DNA of 64,000 nucleotides. Origin: Bradyrhizobium erythrophlei. Lineage in GTDB: Bacteria; Pseudomonadota; Alphaproteobacteria; Rhizobiales; Xanthobacteraceae. The stretch's first letter is position 1. Every line of letters begins with the position of its first letter. The notes under the pieces are model-generated. The model was not told the DNA's origin. It did not search any database and worked only from the letters and a program-made list of their open reading frames with translations. Positions 15,910-24,197 of the stretch are shown piece by piece. The translations under genes were made by a program, and so were the position numbers. The DNA is taken from NCBI RefSeq assembly GCF_900142985.1, contig NZ_LT670849.1, forward strand, positions 2,418,001 to 2,482,000, written 5' to 3'.

Positions 15910-17655
15910 TCAGAACTGGTAGCGGAGACCAACGCCCGGGTTCCACGAAGAGACCGTGGTGGCGCAGGTGGCGCAGATGCCCGAGACACCGACAGTCGTT
16001 CCCGTGGTGGTCGTGGCGAGGCCGTTGTTGTTGGAGGTCGCGAAGCCGTTGGCCAGGCCACCGTTTCGCTGCGAGTAGGCGACGCCGGCGAACACGTCGA
16101 CGTGACGGGCAAAGCGCCAATCGACGACGAGGCTGACCATGTCTTCGCCGCCGTTGCAGTTCGACTGCGACGCACTGTTGGCGGCGCAAGCGGCCTGCTG
16201 AGCAGCAACGCTACCCAAGTTCGCAGCACCACCGGGCGTGTTGGCGAATACCGCCGTGCCGGGAGATGCACCCTGCTGGAAGAAGTGCTGCCGGATGCCG
16301 TAGTACGAACCGATGATGTCCAACGCCGGCGTGATCGCATACTTCACGCCCACCCAGAACGCATCCTGATTACGGGTGCTCAGGTAGTTGTTGTTGTTCA
16401 CGTAGGCGAGGTTATAGCCGCCTTGCGCGAAAGCGCCGGGCGAGAGCGGATTGTTCGGATTGTCGAACCAGAGATGTTCGTATCCGCCGTAGAACTTCCA
16501 GGGGCCGATCGTGTAGCGAGCGGCGATCTGGAAGATCGTGTCGTCGGAGATCGTGCCGCTCATGCAGCCGAGCGAGCAGGTGATGGCGGTGCCGGTGATC
16601 GGGTTGGTGCCGGTGGACTGCGAAGTCGTAAGGGCACCGACCTGGCTCGAGCTCAAGGGCGCACCGACGGAAAGGGCGTCGTAGACCTTGCCGCCAACGA
16701 CGTCCATCGAGAAGCCCATGTAGTCGAAGCCGACATCGCCCAGGAAAGCATTGCCGGTTGCGCTGTTGCCGCCGTTGCGCAGCTGAGCTTCCGCCGCCAA
16801 GCGCACCGGGCCGACGTTCAGGCGATACTCATACGAGTTATCGAGAATTCGGTTTTCGGTCACGCCACCGCCGCCGGTTGCACCTTCATAGGTGATCAGC
16901 GACCAGGCATTCGAACCCGACAGCGCGTCATAGTTGACGACGAGGTCCGAGGTCAGGGACGACTGACGGCCCATGGTGAAGGTGCCGTAGGTCGGCGAAC
17001 TGATACCGAAGTAAGCCGCGTTGTTGAACAACTGACCGCCCTTCGACGAGTCGCCATAGGCGTTCGTCAGGGTGCCGATCGTCGTAGCGCCGCCCAGGCC
17101 GTTGTTCTGGACGAGCGAGCCGGTGCCGTTGGCGTTCATGCCGCTGGCGGGGTTGAACAAGGTCTGCAAGTTGAACACGGCGTACAGATTGTCGCCGATC
17201 TCCTGCTTGCCGCGCAGACCGATGAACGAGGTGCTCATCAGGTTGGCCGCGACGCCGGAATACGAGCCGCTCGAGTTCTTCTGGATCGCGTAGTCCAGCG
17301 GACCGCCGGCAAACGCGCTGTACGGAGCGCCATGCGTCTGCGACGCGAAGCCCATATCGAAGTTGCCGTAAACGCAGATGCCCTTGACGCAGATGTCGTC
17401 GTTCTCGACCGGCTTGGCCTTGACCGCCGCCTTGTAGGGCAGATCGGCAGCCATCGCGTCCACCGGACTGATGGTAGGCACGGCTTTCTGTTGCGCCTCC
17501 AGCGCCTTTTGCCGCTTTTCGAGATCAGCAAGACGCTTGGTCATCTGTTCACGAAGTTGCTTGGCCTGCGCCTGGACGTCCGTCAGCTCGTCGGCGTGAG
17601 CCGCAGGCGCTGCGAAAGCCAGGATGGCCGCTGCTGTGATGAAAGTCCTCTTCAC
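15910..17655 (-). CDS. Outer-membrane porin, paralogue 2 of 5
   Basis: A 581-residue porin with the family plan: signal peptide (KRTFITAAAILAFAAPAAHA), shorter coiled coil (LREQMTKRLADLEKRQKALEAQ), ISPVDAMAADLPYKAA linker, barrel with YGTFTMGRQSSLTSD, terminal VGLRYQF. The frame is open to 17685, but GTG at 17655 is chosen because it aligns with the paralogues and has GGGGGA five bases upstream. Eight cysteines occur in four close pairs (DICVKGIC, CSLGC, AAC...NC, and CATC just before the last strand). The mature part is highly similar to paralogues 3 and 4, implying recent duplication. Confidence 0.93.
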   Translation of the reverse strand: MKRTFITAAAILAFAAPAAHADELTDVQAQAKQLREQMTKRLADLEKRQKALEAQQKAVPTISPVDAMAADLPYKAAVKAKPVENDDICVKGICVYGNFDMGFASQTHGAPYSAFAGGPLDYAIQKNSSGSYSGVAANLMSTSFIGLRGKQEIGDNLYAVFNLQTLFNPASGMNANGTGSLVQNNGLGGATTIGTLTNAYGDSSKGGQLFNNAAYFGISSPTYGTFTMGRQSSLTSDLVVNYDALSGSNAWSLITYEGATGGGGVTENRILDNSYEYRLNVGPVRLAAEAQLRNGGNSATGNAFLGDVGFDYMGFSMDVVGGKVYDALSVGAPLSSSQVGALTTSQSTGTNPITGTAITCSLGCMSGTISDDTIFQIAARYTIGPWKFYGGYEHLWFDNPNNPLSPGAFAQGGYNLAYVNNNNYLSTRNQDAFWVGVKYAITPALDIIGSYYGIRQHFFQQGASPGTAVFANTPGGAANLGSVAAQQAACAANSASQSNCNGGEDMVSLVVDWRFARHVDVFAGVAYSQRNGGLANGFATSNNNGLATTTTGTTVGVSGICATCATTVSSWNPGVGLRYQF

Positions 17656-17786
17656 GTAAATCCCCCAAAATAGGCGCGGCAACAACCATCGCCGCGAACT
17701 GCCTGGTTACGGAGCTTCGAACGAAGACTCCTTGGGCAGCCTTGTGCCTTAGGGGGGAAATAAATGCTGTGTCCGACTGACAACAG
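17656..17786 (-). promoter_or_regulatory. Porin 2 leader: dyad, two hairpins, ribosome site
   Basis: Dyad at 17786-17767 (one arm CTGTG, the other CTGTT), hairpin A at 17731-17711, hairpin B at 17696-17675, then GGGGGA and GTG. In hairpin A a C-G pair of the other copies is replaced by U-A on both sides (CUUC/GAAG instead of CCUC/GAGG), so the pairing is preserved. Between this leader and the porin 3 terminator (17787-17977) the sequence is AT-rich, with GTCATGTGA twice (about 17814 and 17847), and no gene is seen. Confidence 0.65.
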
Positions 17787-17977
17787 TAATATTGGAAGCC
17801 GACAGGACTGACGGTCATGTGATGTTGGCGTAATATATGATAACCGTCATGTGACATCTGGTAACTCGTGCATTTCAGATACGTGATTGAAGTTCAAATC
17901 CAGATCGCGAATCCGTGAATCTCCGTGAGATGGCGTTACAATTCGATCATCATCAGAAGTGAGCCTGGAGAGAAAAG

Positions 17978-18027
17978 GCAGAGACATCGCGAACCGCGTT
18001 GGGGGAACGTGGATCGGATGTCTCTGC
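17978..18027. terminator. Porin 3 terminator (conserved palindrome)
   Basis: Arms GCAGAGACATC and GATGTCTCTGC flank an inner GAACCGCGTTGGGGGAACGTG-like core. Near-identical structures follow porins 4 and 5. Confidence 0.65.
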
Positions 18028-18059
18028 ATTTGTGCTTGTGTCCTTACGTTACGAGATCA

Positions 18060-19823
18060 TTAGAACTGGTAGCGGAGACCAACGCCGGGATCCCAGGTCG
18101 AGACACGGTTGTTCACGTTGCAGGTACCGCCTCCTGTGCCGCAACCGGCGGCACTGAGAGTGCCGTTGTTGGTCGCTGTGACGAAGCCGCCGGCCAGACC
18201 GCCGTTACGCTGCGAGTAGGCGACGCCGGCGTAGAAGTCGACGTGCTTGGCAAACCGCCAGTCGAGCACCAAGCCAACCATGTCTTCGCCGCCGGCGCAG
18301 TTGGTCTGCGACGCGCTATTGGCGGCGCAAGCTGCCTGCTGAGCCGCGAGGCTGCCGAGGTTGAGCGCACCACCGGGAACGCTGGAAAATACGGCAGTAC
18401 CAAGGCCCGTTGCCGAGCCGGGTGCGGCACCCTGCGCGAAGAAGTGTTGCCGGATGCCATAGTACGAAGCGGCGATATCCAGGGTCGGCGTGATCGAATA
18501 CTTCGCGCCAACCCAGAACACGTCCTGGTTACGGTTCGTCACGTAGTTGTTGTTATTGACGAAGGCGATGCCGTAGCCGCCGATCGCATTGGCACCGGGC
18601 TGTAGCGGGTTGTTCGGGTTGGAGAACTGGAGGTGCTCGTATCCGCCGTACAGTTTCCACGGTCCGATCACGTATCGCGCACCGACACTGAACACGGTGT
18701 TGTCGGAGACGATACCCGACACACAGCCGAGCGAGCAGGGGATGGTGTATCCGACGCTAGTCCCGGTCGCAGACGCCTGGTTGGCAGAGATAGCGGCAAC
18801 TTGTCCGGAGGTCAGGGTCGTTCCGATGGAGTTTTGGTCGTAGATTTTGCCGCCGAGGAAGTCCATCGACAGTCCCTGGTAGTCGAAGCCGATGTCGCCC
18901 TCGAAGGCATTGCCGACGGAGCTGTTGTTGCCGTTGCGCAGTTGCGCTTCCGCCGCCAACCGCACCGGGCCGATGTTCAGACGATACTCATAGGAGTTGT
19001 CGTAGATGCGGTTTTCCGTCACGCCGCCACCGCCGGTGGCGCCTTCGTTGGTGATCAGCGACCAGGCGTTCGAACCGGACAGCGCGTCATAGTTGACGAC
19101 GAGGTCCGAGCTCAGAGCCGACTGACGGCCCATGGTGAAGGTACCGTAGGTCGGCGAACTGACGCCGAAGTAGGCCGCGTTGTTGAACATCTGGCCGGCC
19201 TTCGACGAGTCGCCGTAAGCGTTGGCGAGCGTACCAAGCTGCGGAGACTGGCCGAGGCCGTTGTTCTGCACGATGGCGCCGATGCCGTTGGCGTTCTGAC
19301 CCGAGGCCGGGTTGAACAGGGTCTGCAAATTGAACACGGCGTAGAGATTGTCAGCGATCTCCTGCTTGCCGCGCAGACCGATGAACGAGGTGCTGAGCTG
19401 GTTCGGCGTCGCAATGAACTGCGACCCGAAGCTCGACTTTTCGATCGGCGTGTTCGCCGGGAAGCCGGCCAACGGCGAGGACGCGTTGCCGTGCTGCTGC
19501 CAGTTCAGGCCCATATCGAAGTTGCCGTAGACGCAAATGCCCTTGATGCAGATGTCGTCGTTCTCGACCGGCTTGGCCTTGACCGCTGCCTTGTAGGGCA
19601 GATCGGCAGCCATCGCGTCCACCGGACTGATGGTAGGCACGGCGGCCTTCTGCGCTTCGAGCGCCTTCTGCCGCTTTTCGATATCGGCGAGACGCTTGGT
19701 CATCGCCGCGTTCTGTTCGCGAAGTTGCTTGGCCTGAGTCTGGATATCTGTGAGCTCATCGGCGTGAGCCGCGGTCGCTGCGAAAGCCAGAATGGCCGCT
19801 GCTGAGATGAAAGTCCTTTTCAC
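18060..19823 (-). CDS. Outer-membrane porin, paralogue 3 of 5
   Basis: A 587-residue porin, same architecture as its neighbours: signal peptide ending AAHA, long coiled coil (TQAKQLREQNAAMTKRLADI), linker, barrel with YGTFTMGRQSALSSD and terminal VGLRYQF. GTG at 19823 is preferred over the open upstream frame to 19853 by alignment with paralogues and the GGGGGA site. Eight cysteines occur in four close pairs (DICIKGIC, CSLGC, AAC...NC, CGTGGGTC). It is closest to paralogue 1 in the N-terminal half and to paralogue 4 in the C-terminal half by eye. Confidence 0.93.
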   Translation of the reverse strand: MKRTFISAAAILAFAATAAHADELTDIQTQAKQLREQNAAMTKRLADIEKRQKALEAQKAAVPTISPVDAMAADLPYKAAVKAKPVENDDICIKGICVYGNFDMGLNWQQHGNASSPLAGFPANTPIEKSSFGSQFIATPNQLSTSFIGLRGKQEIADNLYAVFNLQTLFNPASGQNANGIGAIVQNNGLGQSPQLGTLANAYGDSSKAGQMFNNAAYFGVSSPTYGTFTMGRQSALSSDLVVNYDALSGSNAWSLITNEGATGGGGVTENRIYDNSYEYRLNIGPVRLAAEAQLRNGNNSSVGNAFEGDIGFDYQGLSMDFLGGKIYDQNSIGTTLTSGQVAAISANQASATGTSVGYTIPCSLGCVSGIVSDNTVFSVGARYVIGPWKLYGGYEHLQFSNPNNPLQPGANAIGGYGIAFVNNNNYVTNRNQDVFWVGAKYSITPTLDIAASYYGIRQHFFAQGAAPGSATGLGTAVFSSVPGGALNLGSLAAQQAACAANSASQTNCAGGEDMVGLVLDWRFAKHVDFYAGVAYSQRNGGLAGGFVTATNNGTLSAAGCGTGGGTCNVNNRVSTWDPGVGLRYQF

Positions 19824-19954
19824 GTGAGTCCCCCAAAATAGGTGCGGCAACAACCATCGCCGCGAACCGCCTGGTTACGGAGCCTCGGATGAGATCTCCT
19901 TGGGACTGCTTGTGCCTCAGCAAAAGAAGAAATGCTGTGACAGCATCGCCACAG
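19824..19954 (-). promoter_or_regulatory. Porin 3 leader: dyad, two hairpins, ribosome site
   Basis: Perfect dyad CTGTG-N10-CACAG (19954-19935), hairpin A (19899-19879, with one C-G pair replaced by a U-G wobble), hairpin B (19863-19844), GGGGGA and GTG. Upstream (19981-20038) lie GTCATGTGA, the palindrome ATCATATGAT (19999-20008) and a direct repeat ACATATGATTG (20014-20024 and 20028-20038), possible regulator sites. No gene is seen in 19824-20230. Confidence 0.65.
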
Positions 19955-20145
19955 AAATATCGGAAGCCGACAATGTCACCGTCATGTGAGTTACTGATAT
20001 CATATGATGTATGACATATGATTGATAACATATGATTGGATCCTGTAGCCGCGCTTGGTTCTTCTGTTCGAGCCCGTCTATTGTCTCAACGTATTTTTGC
20101 TCTCGCCCATTTCCACCGCATCCACGCGCCGGTGCCGACGATAAG

Positions 20146-20197
20146 AGACAGAGACATCATGAACCGCGTGAGGGGCGTGGATCAGATGTCTCTGTCT
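20146..20197. terminator. Porin 4 terminator (conserved palindrome)
   Basis: Arms AGACAGAGACATC and GATGTCTCTGTCT (13 bases, perfect) enclose a GAACCGCGTGAGGGGCGTGG core. It begins about 33 bases after the leftward porin 4 stop. Confidence 0.7.
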
Positions 20198-20230
20198 TTC
20201 GTGCTTTTGAGTCCTTGCGCTACGCGCTCA

Positions 20231-21955
20231 TCAGAACTGGTAACGAAGACCGATGCCGGGATCGAAAGTCGAGACCCGGGTAGCGCAGGTAGCGCAGATG
20301 CCGGTGACGGTATTGGTGGTGTTCTGGCCGTTGTTGGTCGAAGTGACGAAGCCGGAAGCCAGACCGCCGTTACGCTGCGAGTAGCCAACGCCGGCATAGA
20401 GGTCGACGTGCCGGGCGAACCGCCAGTCGAAGACAACGCTGACCATGTCTTCACCGCCGGCGCAGTTGGTTTGCGACGCGCTGTTGGCGGCGCAAGCGGC
20501 TTGCTGTTGAGCAACGCTACCCAGGTTCAGAAGACCACCCGGAGCGTTGGCGAACGCCGTCGCGCCAGGAGCAGCACCCTGGGTGAAGAATTCCTGCCGG
20601 ACTCCGTAGTAGGAGGCAGCAACATCCAACGTCGGGGTGATCGAGTATTTCGCGCCAACCCAGAACACATGCTGGTTGCGGGTGCTGACGTAGTTGTTGT
20701 TGTTCACGAAAGCGAGGTTATAGCCACCCTGAGCGAAGGCGCCGGGAGTGAGCGGGTTGTTCGGATTGTCGAACGCGAGGTGTTCGTATCCACCAAAGAA
20801 CTTCCAGGGGCCGATCGTGTAGCGAGCGGCAACCGCAAACACAGTGTTGTCGGAGATGGTGCCGCTCAGACAGCCCAGCGAACATCCGATCGCGCCGCCG
20901 AACGGGTTGACGACTGTGCCGGCCTGGTTGCTGGTCAGAGCGTTGACCTGCGCCGTGCTCAAGGTCGTTGCAACGGAGTTTGCGTCGTAGATCTTGCCGC
21001 CGACGAAGTCCATCGACAGGCCCATGTAGTCGAAGCCGACATTGCCTTCGAAGGCATTGCCGGTCGGGCTGTTGCCGCCGTTACGCAGTTGCGCTTCAGC
21101 CGCCAAGCGCACCGGGCCGATGTTCAGACGATACTCATATGAGTTGTCGTAGATGCGGTCTTCGGTGACGCCCCCGCCGCCGGTGGCGCCTTCGAAGGTG
21201 ATCAGCGACCAGGCGTTCGAGCCGGACAGCGCGTCATAGTTGACGACGAGGTCAGAGGTCAGAGCCGACTGGCGACCCATGGTGAAGGTACCATAGGTCG
21301 GCGAACTGACGCCGAAATAGGCCGCGTTGTTGAACATCTGGCCACCCTTCGACGAGTCGCCATAGGCGTTCGCCTGACCGAGCGACGTAGCCGCGCCCAG
21401 ACCGTTGTTCTGCACGATGGCGCCGACACCGTTGGCGTTCATGCCGCTGGCCGGGTTGAACAGGGTCTGCAAGTTGAACACGGCGTACAGATTGTCGCCG
21501 ATCTCCTGCTTGCCGCGCAGACCGATGAACGAGGTGCTGAGCTGGTTGGCCGCGACGCCGCCATACGAACCGTTGGACTGTTTTTCGATCAAGTAATTCA
21601 GCGGACCGCCGGCAAACGCGTTGAACGGGTTGCCGTGTTGATTGTAGCTGAGGCCCATGTCGAAGTTGCCGTAGACGCAAATGCCCTTGACGCAGATGTC
21701 GTCATTCTCGACCGGCTTGGCCTTGACCGCTGCCTTGTAAGGCAGGTCGGCAGCCATCGCGTCCACCGGACTGATGGTGGGCACAGCCTTCTGTTGCGCC
21801 TCGAGTGCCTTTTGCCGCTTTTCGAGATCGGCAAGACGCTTGCTCATCTGTTCGCGAAGTTGCTTGGCCTGAGCCTGGACGTCCGAAAGCTCGTCGGCGT
21901 GAGCTGTCGCGGCGAAAGCCAGGACGGCTACTGCGGAGATAAAAGTCCTTTTCAC
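20231..21955 (-). CDS. Outer-membrane porin, paralogue 4 of 5
   Basis: A 574-residue porin. Signal peptide (KRTFISAVAVLAFAATAHA), coiled coil (SDVQAQAKQLREQMSKRLADL), linker, barrel with YGTFTMGRQSALTSD, terminal IGLRYQF. GTG start at 21955 with GGGGGA. Eight cysteines in four close pairs (DICVKGIC, CSLGC, AAC...NC, CATC). Its signal peptide and coiled coil are nearly the same as in paralogue 5, while the barrel is closest to paralogue 2, a mosaic pattern suggesting recombination among the copies. Confidence 0.93.
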   Translation of the reverse strand: MKRTFISAVAVLAFAATAHADELSDVQAQAKQLREQMSKRLADLEKRQKALEAQQKAVPTISPVDAMAADLPYKAAVKAKPVENDDICVKGICVYGNFDMGLSYNQHGNPFNAFAGGPLNYLIEKQSNGSYGGVAANQLSTSFIGLRGKQEIGDNLYAVFNLQTLFNPASGMNANGVGAIVQNNGLGAATSLGQANAYGDSSKGGQMFNNAAYFGVSSPTYGTFTMGRQSALTSDLVVNYDALSGSNAWSLITFEGATGGGGVTEDRIYDNSYEYRLNIGPVRLAAEAQLRNGGNSPTGNAFEGNVGFDYMGLSMDFVGGKIYDANSVATTLSTAQVNALTSNQAGTVVNPFGGAIGCSLGCLSGTISDNTVFAVAARYTIGPWKFFGGYEHLAFDNPNNPLTPGAFAQGGYNLAFVNNNNYVSTRNQHVFWVGAKYSITPTLDVAASYYGVRQEFFTQGAAPGATAFANAPGGLLNLGSVAQQQAACAANSASQTNCAGGEDMVSVVFDWRFARHVDLYAGVGYSQRNGGLASGFVTSTNNGQNTTNTVTGICATCATRVSTFDPGIGLRYQF

Positions 21956-22090
21956 GTAAGGTCCCCCAAAATAGGCGCGGCAACAACCATGCGCCGCGGA
22001 CTGCTAAAGGTACGGAGCCTCGGATGAGGACTCCTACGTGAATGATCCTGCATCACCTCGTTTGGAAATGTTGTCACTCGAACGCAACAA
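21956..22090 (-). promoter_or_regulatory. Porin 4 leader: degenerate dyad, two hairpins, ribosome site
   Basis: The dyad is changed in both arms but still symmetric (TTGTC-N10-AACAA, 22090-22071). Hairpin A (22034-22014), hairpin B (21998-21976), GGGGGA and GTG are conserved. The interval 21956-22433 holds, beyond this, an AT-rich tract (22100-22210) with no recognisable gene, then the porin 5 terminator. Confidence 0.6.
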
Positions 22091-22367
22091 CGCATTGATT
22101 AGCTGACGTAAATTCATAATATGATTTTTATAATATAAAGCGGCTTTCGATATCTGAAAATCGGTTTAGAAAACCTGCGGCAATCGAAAGTTACTCAAAA
22201 ATTTTTTATGAAAGTTCCAGACGGTTTCATATCAGCGGCTATCTTCTCCTGGCTCACGCGAAGTCCGGCATCCAGTTCTCGCGCGACGCTCAGCCGATAT
22301 CTGCTGCGTGACATCCGTTTCAGGAGTGCCGAAGCCTTGTGGCCAAGAGGCAGCCTCGACGCAAAAA

Positions 22368-22418
22368 AACAGAGACATCGCGAACCGCGTGGGGGAACGC
22401 GGGCCGGATGTCTCTGTT
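22368..22418. terminator. Porin 5 terminator (conserved palindrome)
   Basis: Arms AACAGAGACATC and GATGTCTCTGTT (12 bases, perfect) around GAACCGCGTGGGGGAACGCG, whose inner CCGCGT/ACGCGG can also pair. It starts 16 bases after the leftward stop. Confidence 0.7.
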
Positions 22419-22433
22419 CTTCAGGCTTCTAGA

Positions 22434-24065
22434 TCAGAACTGGTAGCGAATGCCGATGCCCGGATCGTAGGACGAGGCTTTGCCGCCCGCCTGATTGATC
22501 GTGCCGTTGTTGTTGCCGTTCGCCTGAAGGAATCCATTGGCGAGGCCGTTCTGCACCTGCGACCACATCACGCCCGCGTACATGTCGACGTGCCTGGCGA
22601 AGCGCCAGTCGACCATCAACGAAACGGCGTCCAGCGAACCGGAGCACTTGGAGGACCGTGCATCGGTACAACCTGCAACCGGACCAAAGTTCGTGCCGCC
22701 GGAGACAGCATTTCCGTCGGCCGCGCCACCGAAGCTGTTCTGCCACTCGTGGTAATAGGCGCCTGCGATATCGAGGTTCGGCGTGATCGAATACTTCACG
22801 CCGATCCAGCCGGTCTGAAGCACCCTCTCGTTGGTGAAGTTGGCGTTGTTGATCGCGCCGCCGTTGCCGAGGATGAAGCCGCCGGTAACGAACGCACCGG
22901 GAGCGAGCGGGTTGTTCGGATTGGCGAAGTGGACGTTCTCGTAGCCGCCGTAGAACTTCCACGGACCGATGACGTATTTGGCGCCGACCTGGAATACGGT
23001 GTTGTCGGAGACAGTCCCCGCGATGATGCCGTTGCCGTTGCTTACCGTGTTGATCGACGCGGCGAGTTGGGCTTGTGACAGAGGCGCGGCAGATACGGCG
23101 TCGTAGATCTTGCCGCCGAGGAAGTCGATCGACAAGCCCATATAATCGAAGCCAATGTTGCCTTCGAACGCGTTGCCGGTCGAGCTGTTGCCGCCGTTAC
23201 GAAGCTGAGCTTCCGCCGCCAACCGCACCGGACCGATGTTCAGACGATATTCGTACGAGTTGTCGAACACGCGATCCTCGGTGTCGCCGCCACCGCCGTT
23301 CGCGCCCTGGAAAGTGAGCAGCGAGAAGGCGTTTGCACCCGAGAGCGCATCATAGTTGGTGACGAGATCGGAGCTCAGCGCCGACTGGCGTCCCATCGTG
23401 AAGGTACCGTAGGTCGGCGAACTGATACCAAAGTAAGCCGCCTGGTTGAACAGCTGGCCAGCCTTGGACGAGTCCTGGAACGAGTTCTGGAATCCCAGAT
23501 TCGTCGTCAAACCGTTGTTCTGGGCAATGCCGCCGATGCCGTTGGCGTTCATGCCGCTCGCGGGATCGAAGATCGTCTGCAAGTTGAACACCGCGTACAG
23601 ATTGTCGGCGATTTCCTGCTTGCCGCGCAGACCGATGAACGAGCTGCTCGCCTGGTTCGATCCGACGCCGAAATAGGAGCCGTTCGAGTTCTTCGAAATC
23701 AGATAGTTCAGCGGCGGATTGCCGAGCGCATTGAGCGGCGCACCGTGCTGGATATACGACACGCCCATGTCGAAGTTGCCGTAGACGCAGATGCCCTTGA
23801 TGCAGATATCGTCGTTCTCGGCCGGCTTGGCCTTGACCGCTGCCTTGTAGGGCAAGTCGGCCGCCATTGCGTCCACCGGACTGATGGTCGGCACGGCTTT
23901 CTGTTGCGCCTCGAGTGCCTTTTGCCGCTTTTCGAGATCAGCAAGACGCTTGCCCATCTGATCGCGAAGTTGCTTGGCCTGAGCCTGGACGTCCGAAAGC
24001 TCATCGGCGTGCGCTGTCGCGGCGAAAGCCAGGACGGCTACTGCTGAGATGAATGTCTTCTTCAC
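22434..24065 (-). CDS. Outer-membrane porin, paralogue 5 of 5 (most diverged)
   Basis: A 543-residue porin, the shortest and most diverged of the five but with the same signal peptide (KKTFISAVAVLAFAATAHA), coiled coil, ISPVDAMAADLPYKAA linker, YGTFTMGRQSALSSD barrel motif and terminal IGIRYQF. GTG start at 24065 behind GGGGAA. It lacks the CxLGC pair of the other four and keeps four cysteines (DICIKGIC and a loop pair around GCTDARSSKC). Loop sequences differ most, so its selectivity may differ. Upstream-most member of the array. Confidence 0.93.
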   Translation of the reverse strand: MKKTFISAVAVLAFAATAHADELSDVQAQAKQLRDQMGKRLADLEKRQKALEAQQKAVPTISPVDAMAADLPYKAAVKAKPAENDDICIKGICVYGNFDMGVSYIQHGAPLNALGNPPLNYLISKNSNGSYFGVGSNQASSSFIGLRGKQEIADNLYAVFNLQTIFDPASGMNANGIGGIAQNNGLTTNLGFQNSFQDSSKAGQLFNQAAYFGISSPTYGTFTMGRQSALSSDLVTNYDALSGANAFSLLTFQGANGGGGDTEDRVFDNSYEYRLNIGPVRLAAEAQLRNGGNSSTGNAFEGNIGFDYMGLSIDFLGGKIYDAVSAAPLSQAQLAASINTVSNGNGIIAGTVSDNTVFQVGAKYVIGPWKFYGGYENVHFANPNNPLAPGAFVTGGFILGNGGAINNANFTNERVLQTGWIGVKYSITPNLDIAGAYYHEWQNSFGGAADGNAVSGGTNFGPVAGCTDARSSKCSGSLDAVSLMVDWRFARHVDMYAGVMWSQVQNGLANGFLQANGNNNGTINQAGGKASSYDPGIGIRYQF

Positions 24066-24197
24066 TTAAGTTCCCCAACAAAATGCAGCAAAGAATTCTT
24101 GCCGCGAAGTGTCCGAATGCGGAGCCTCGGATGAGGACTCCTTGCGGCGGCCTTCTGCCGTAGGGAACGAACAAATGCTGTGTCGACCTCGCCACAG
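24066..24197 (-). promoter_or_regulatory. Porin 5 leader: dyad, two hairpins, ribosome site
   Basis: Perfect dyad CTGTG-N10-CACAG (24197-24178), 36 bases, hairpin A (24141-24121), hairpin B (24105-24085, loop replaced by GAATTC sequence but GCGGC/GCTGC stem kept), GGGGAA and GTG. The long interval 24066-24698 further holds a small hairpin CGGCAT-GTG-ATGCCG (24255-24269) and, at 24600-24615, a T-arm-like GCGGG-N6-CCCGC. No gene is supported between 24198 and 24698. Confidence 0.62.

Noticed and set aside
13879..19805. Long rightward open frames opposite porins 1-3
   Set aside because: Frames of 390-525 codons run antisense to the porins in the same codon phase in each paralogue. They arise from GC-rich codon bias, have Arg/Asp/Val-rich low-complexity translations and no family motifs, while the leftward frames have signal peptides and barrel signatures.
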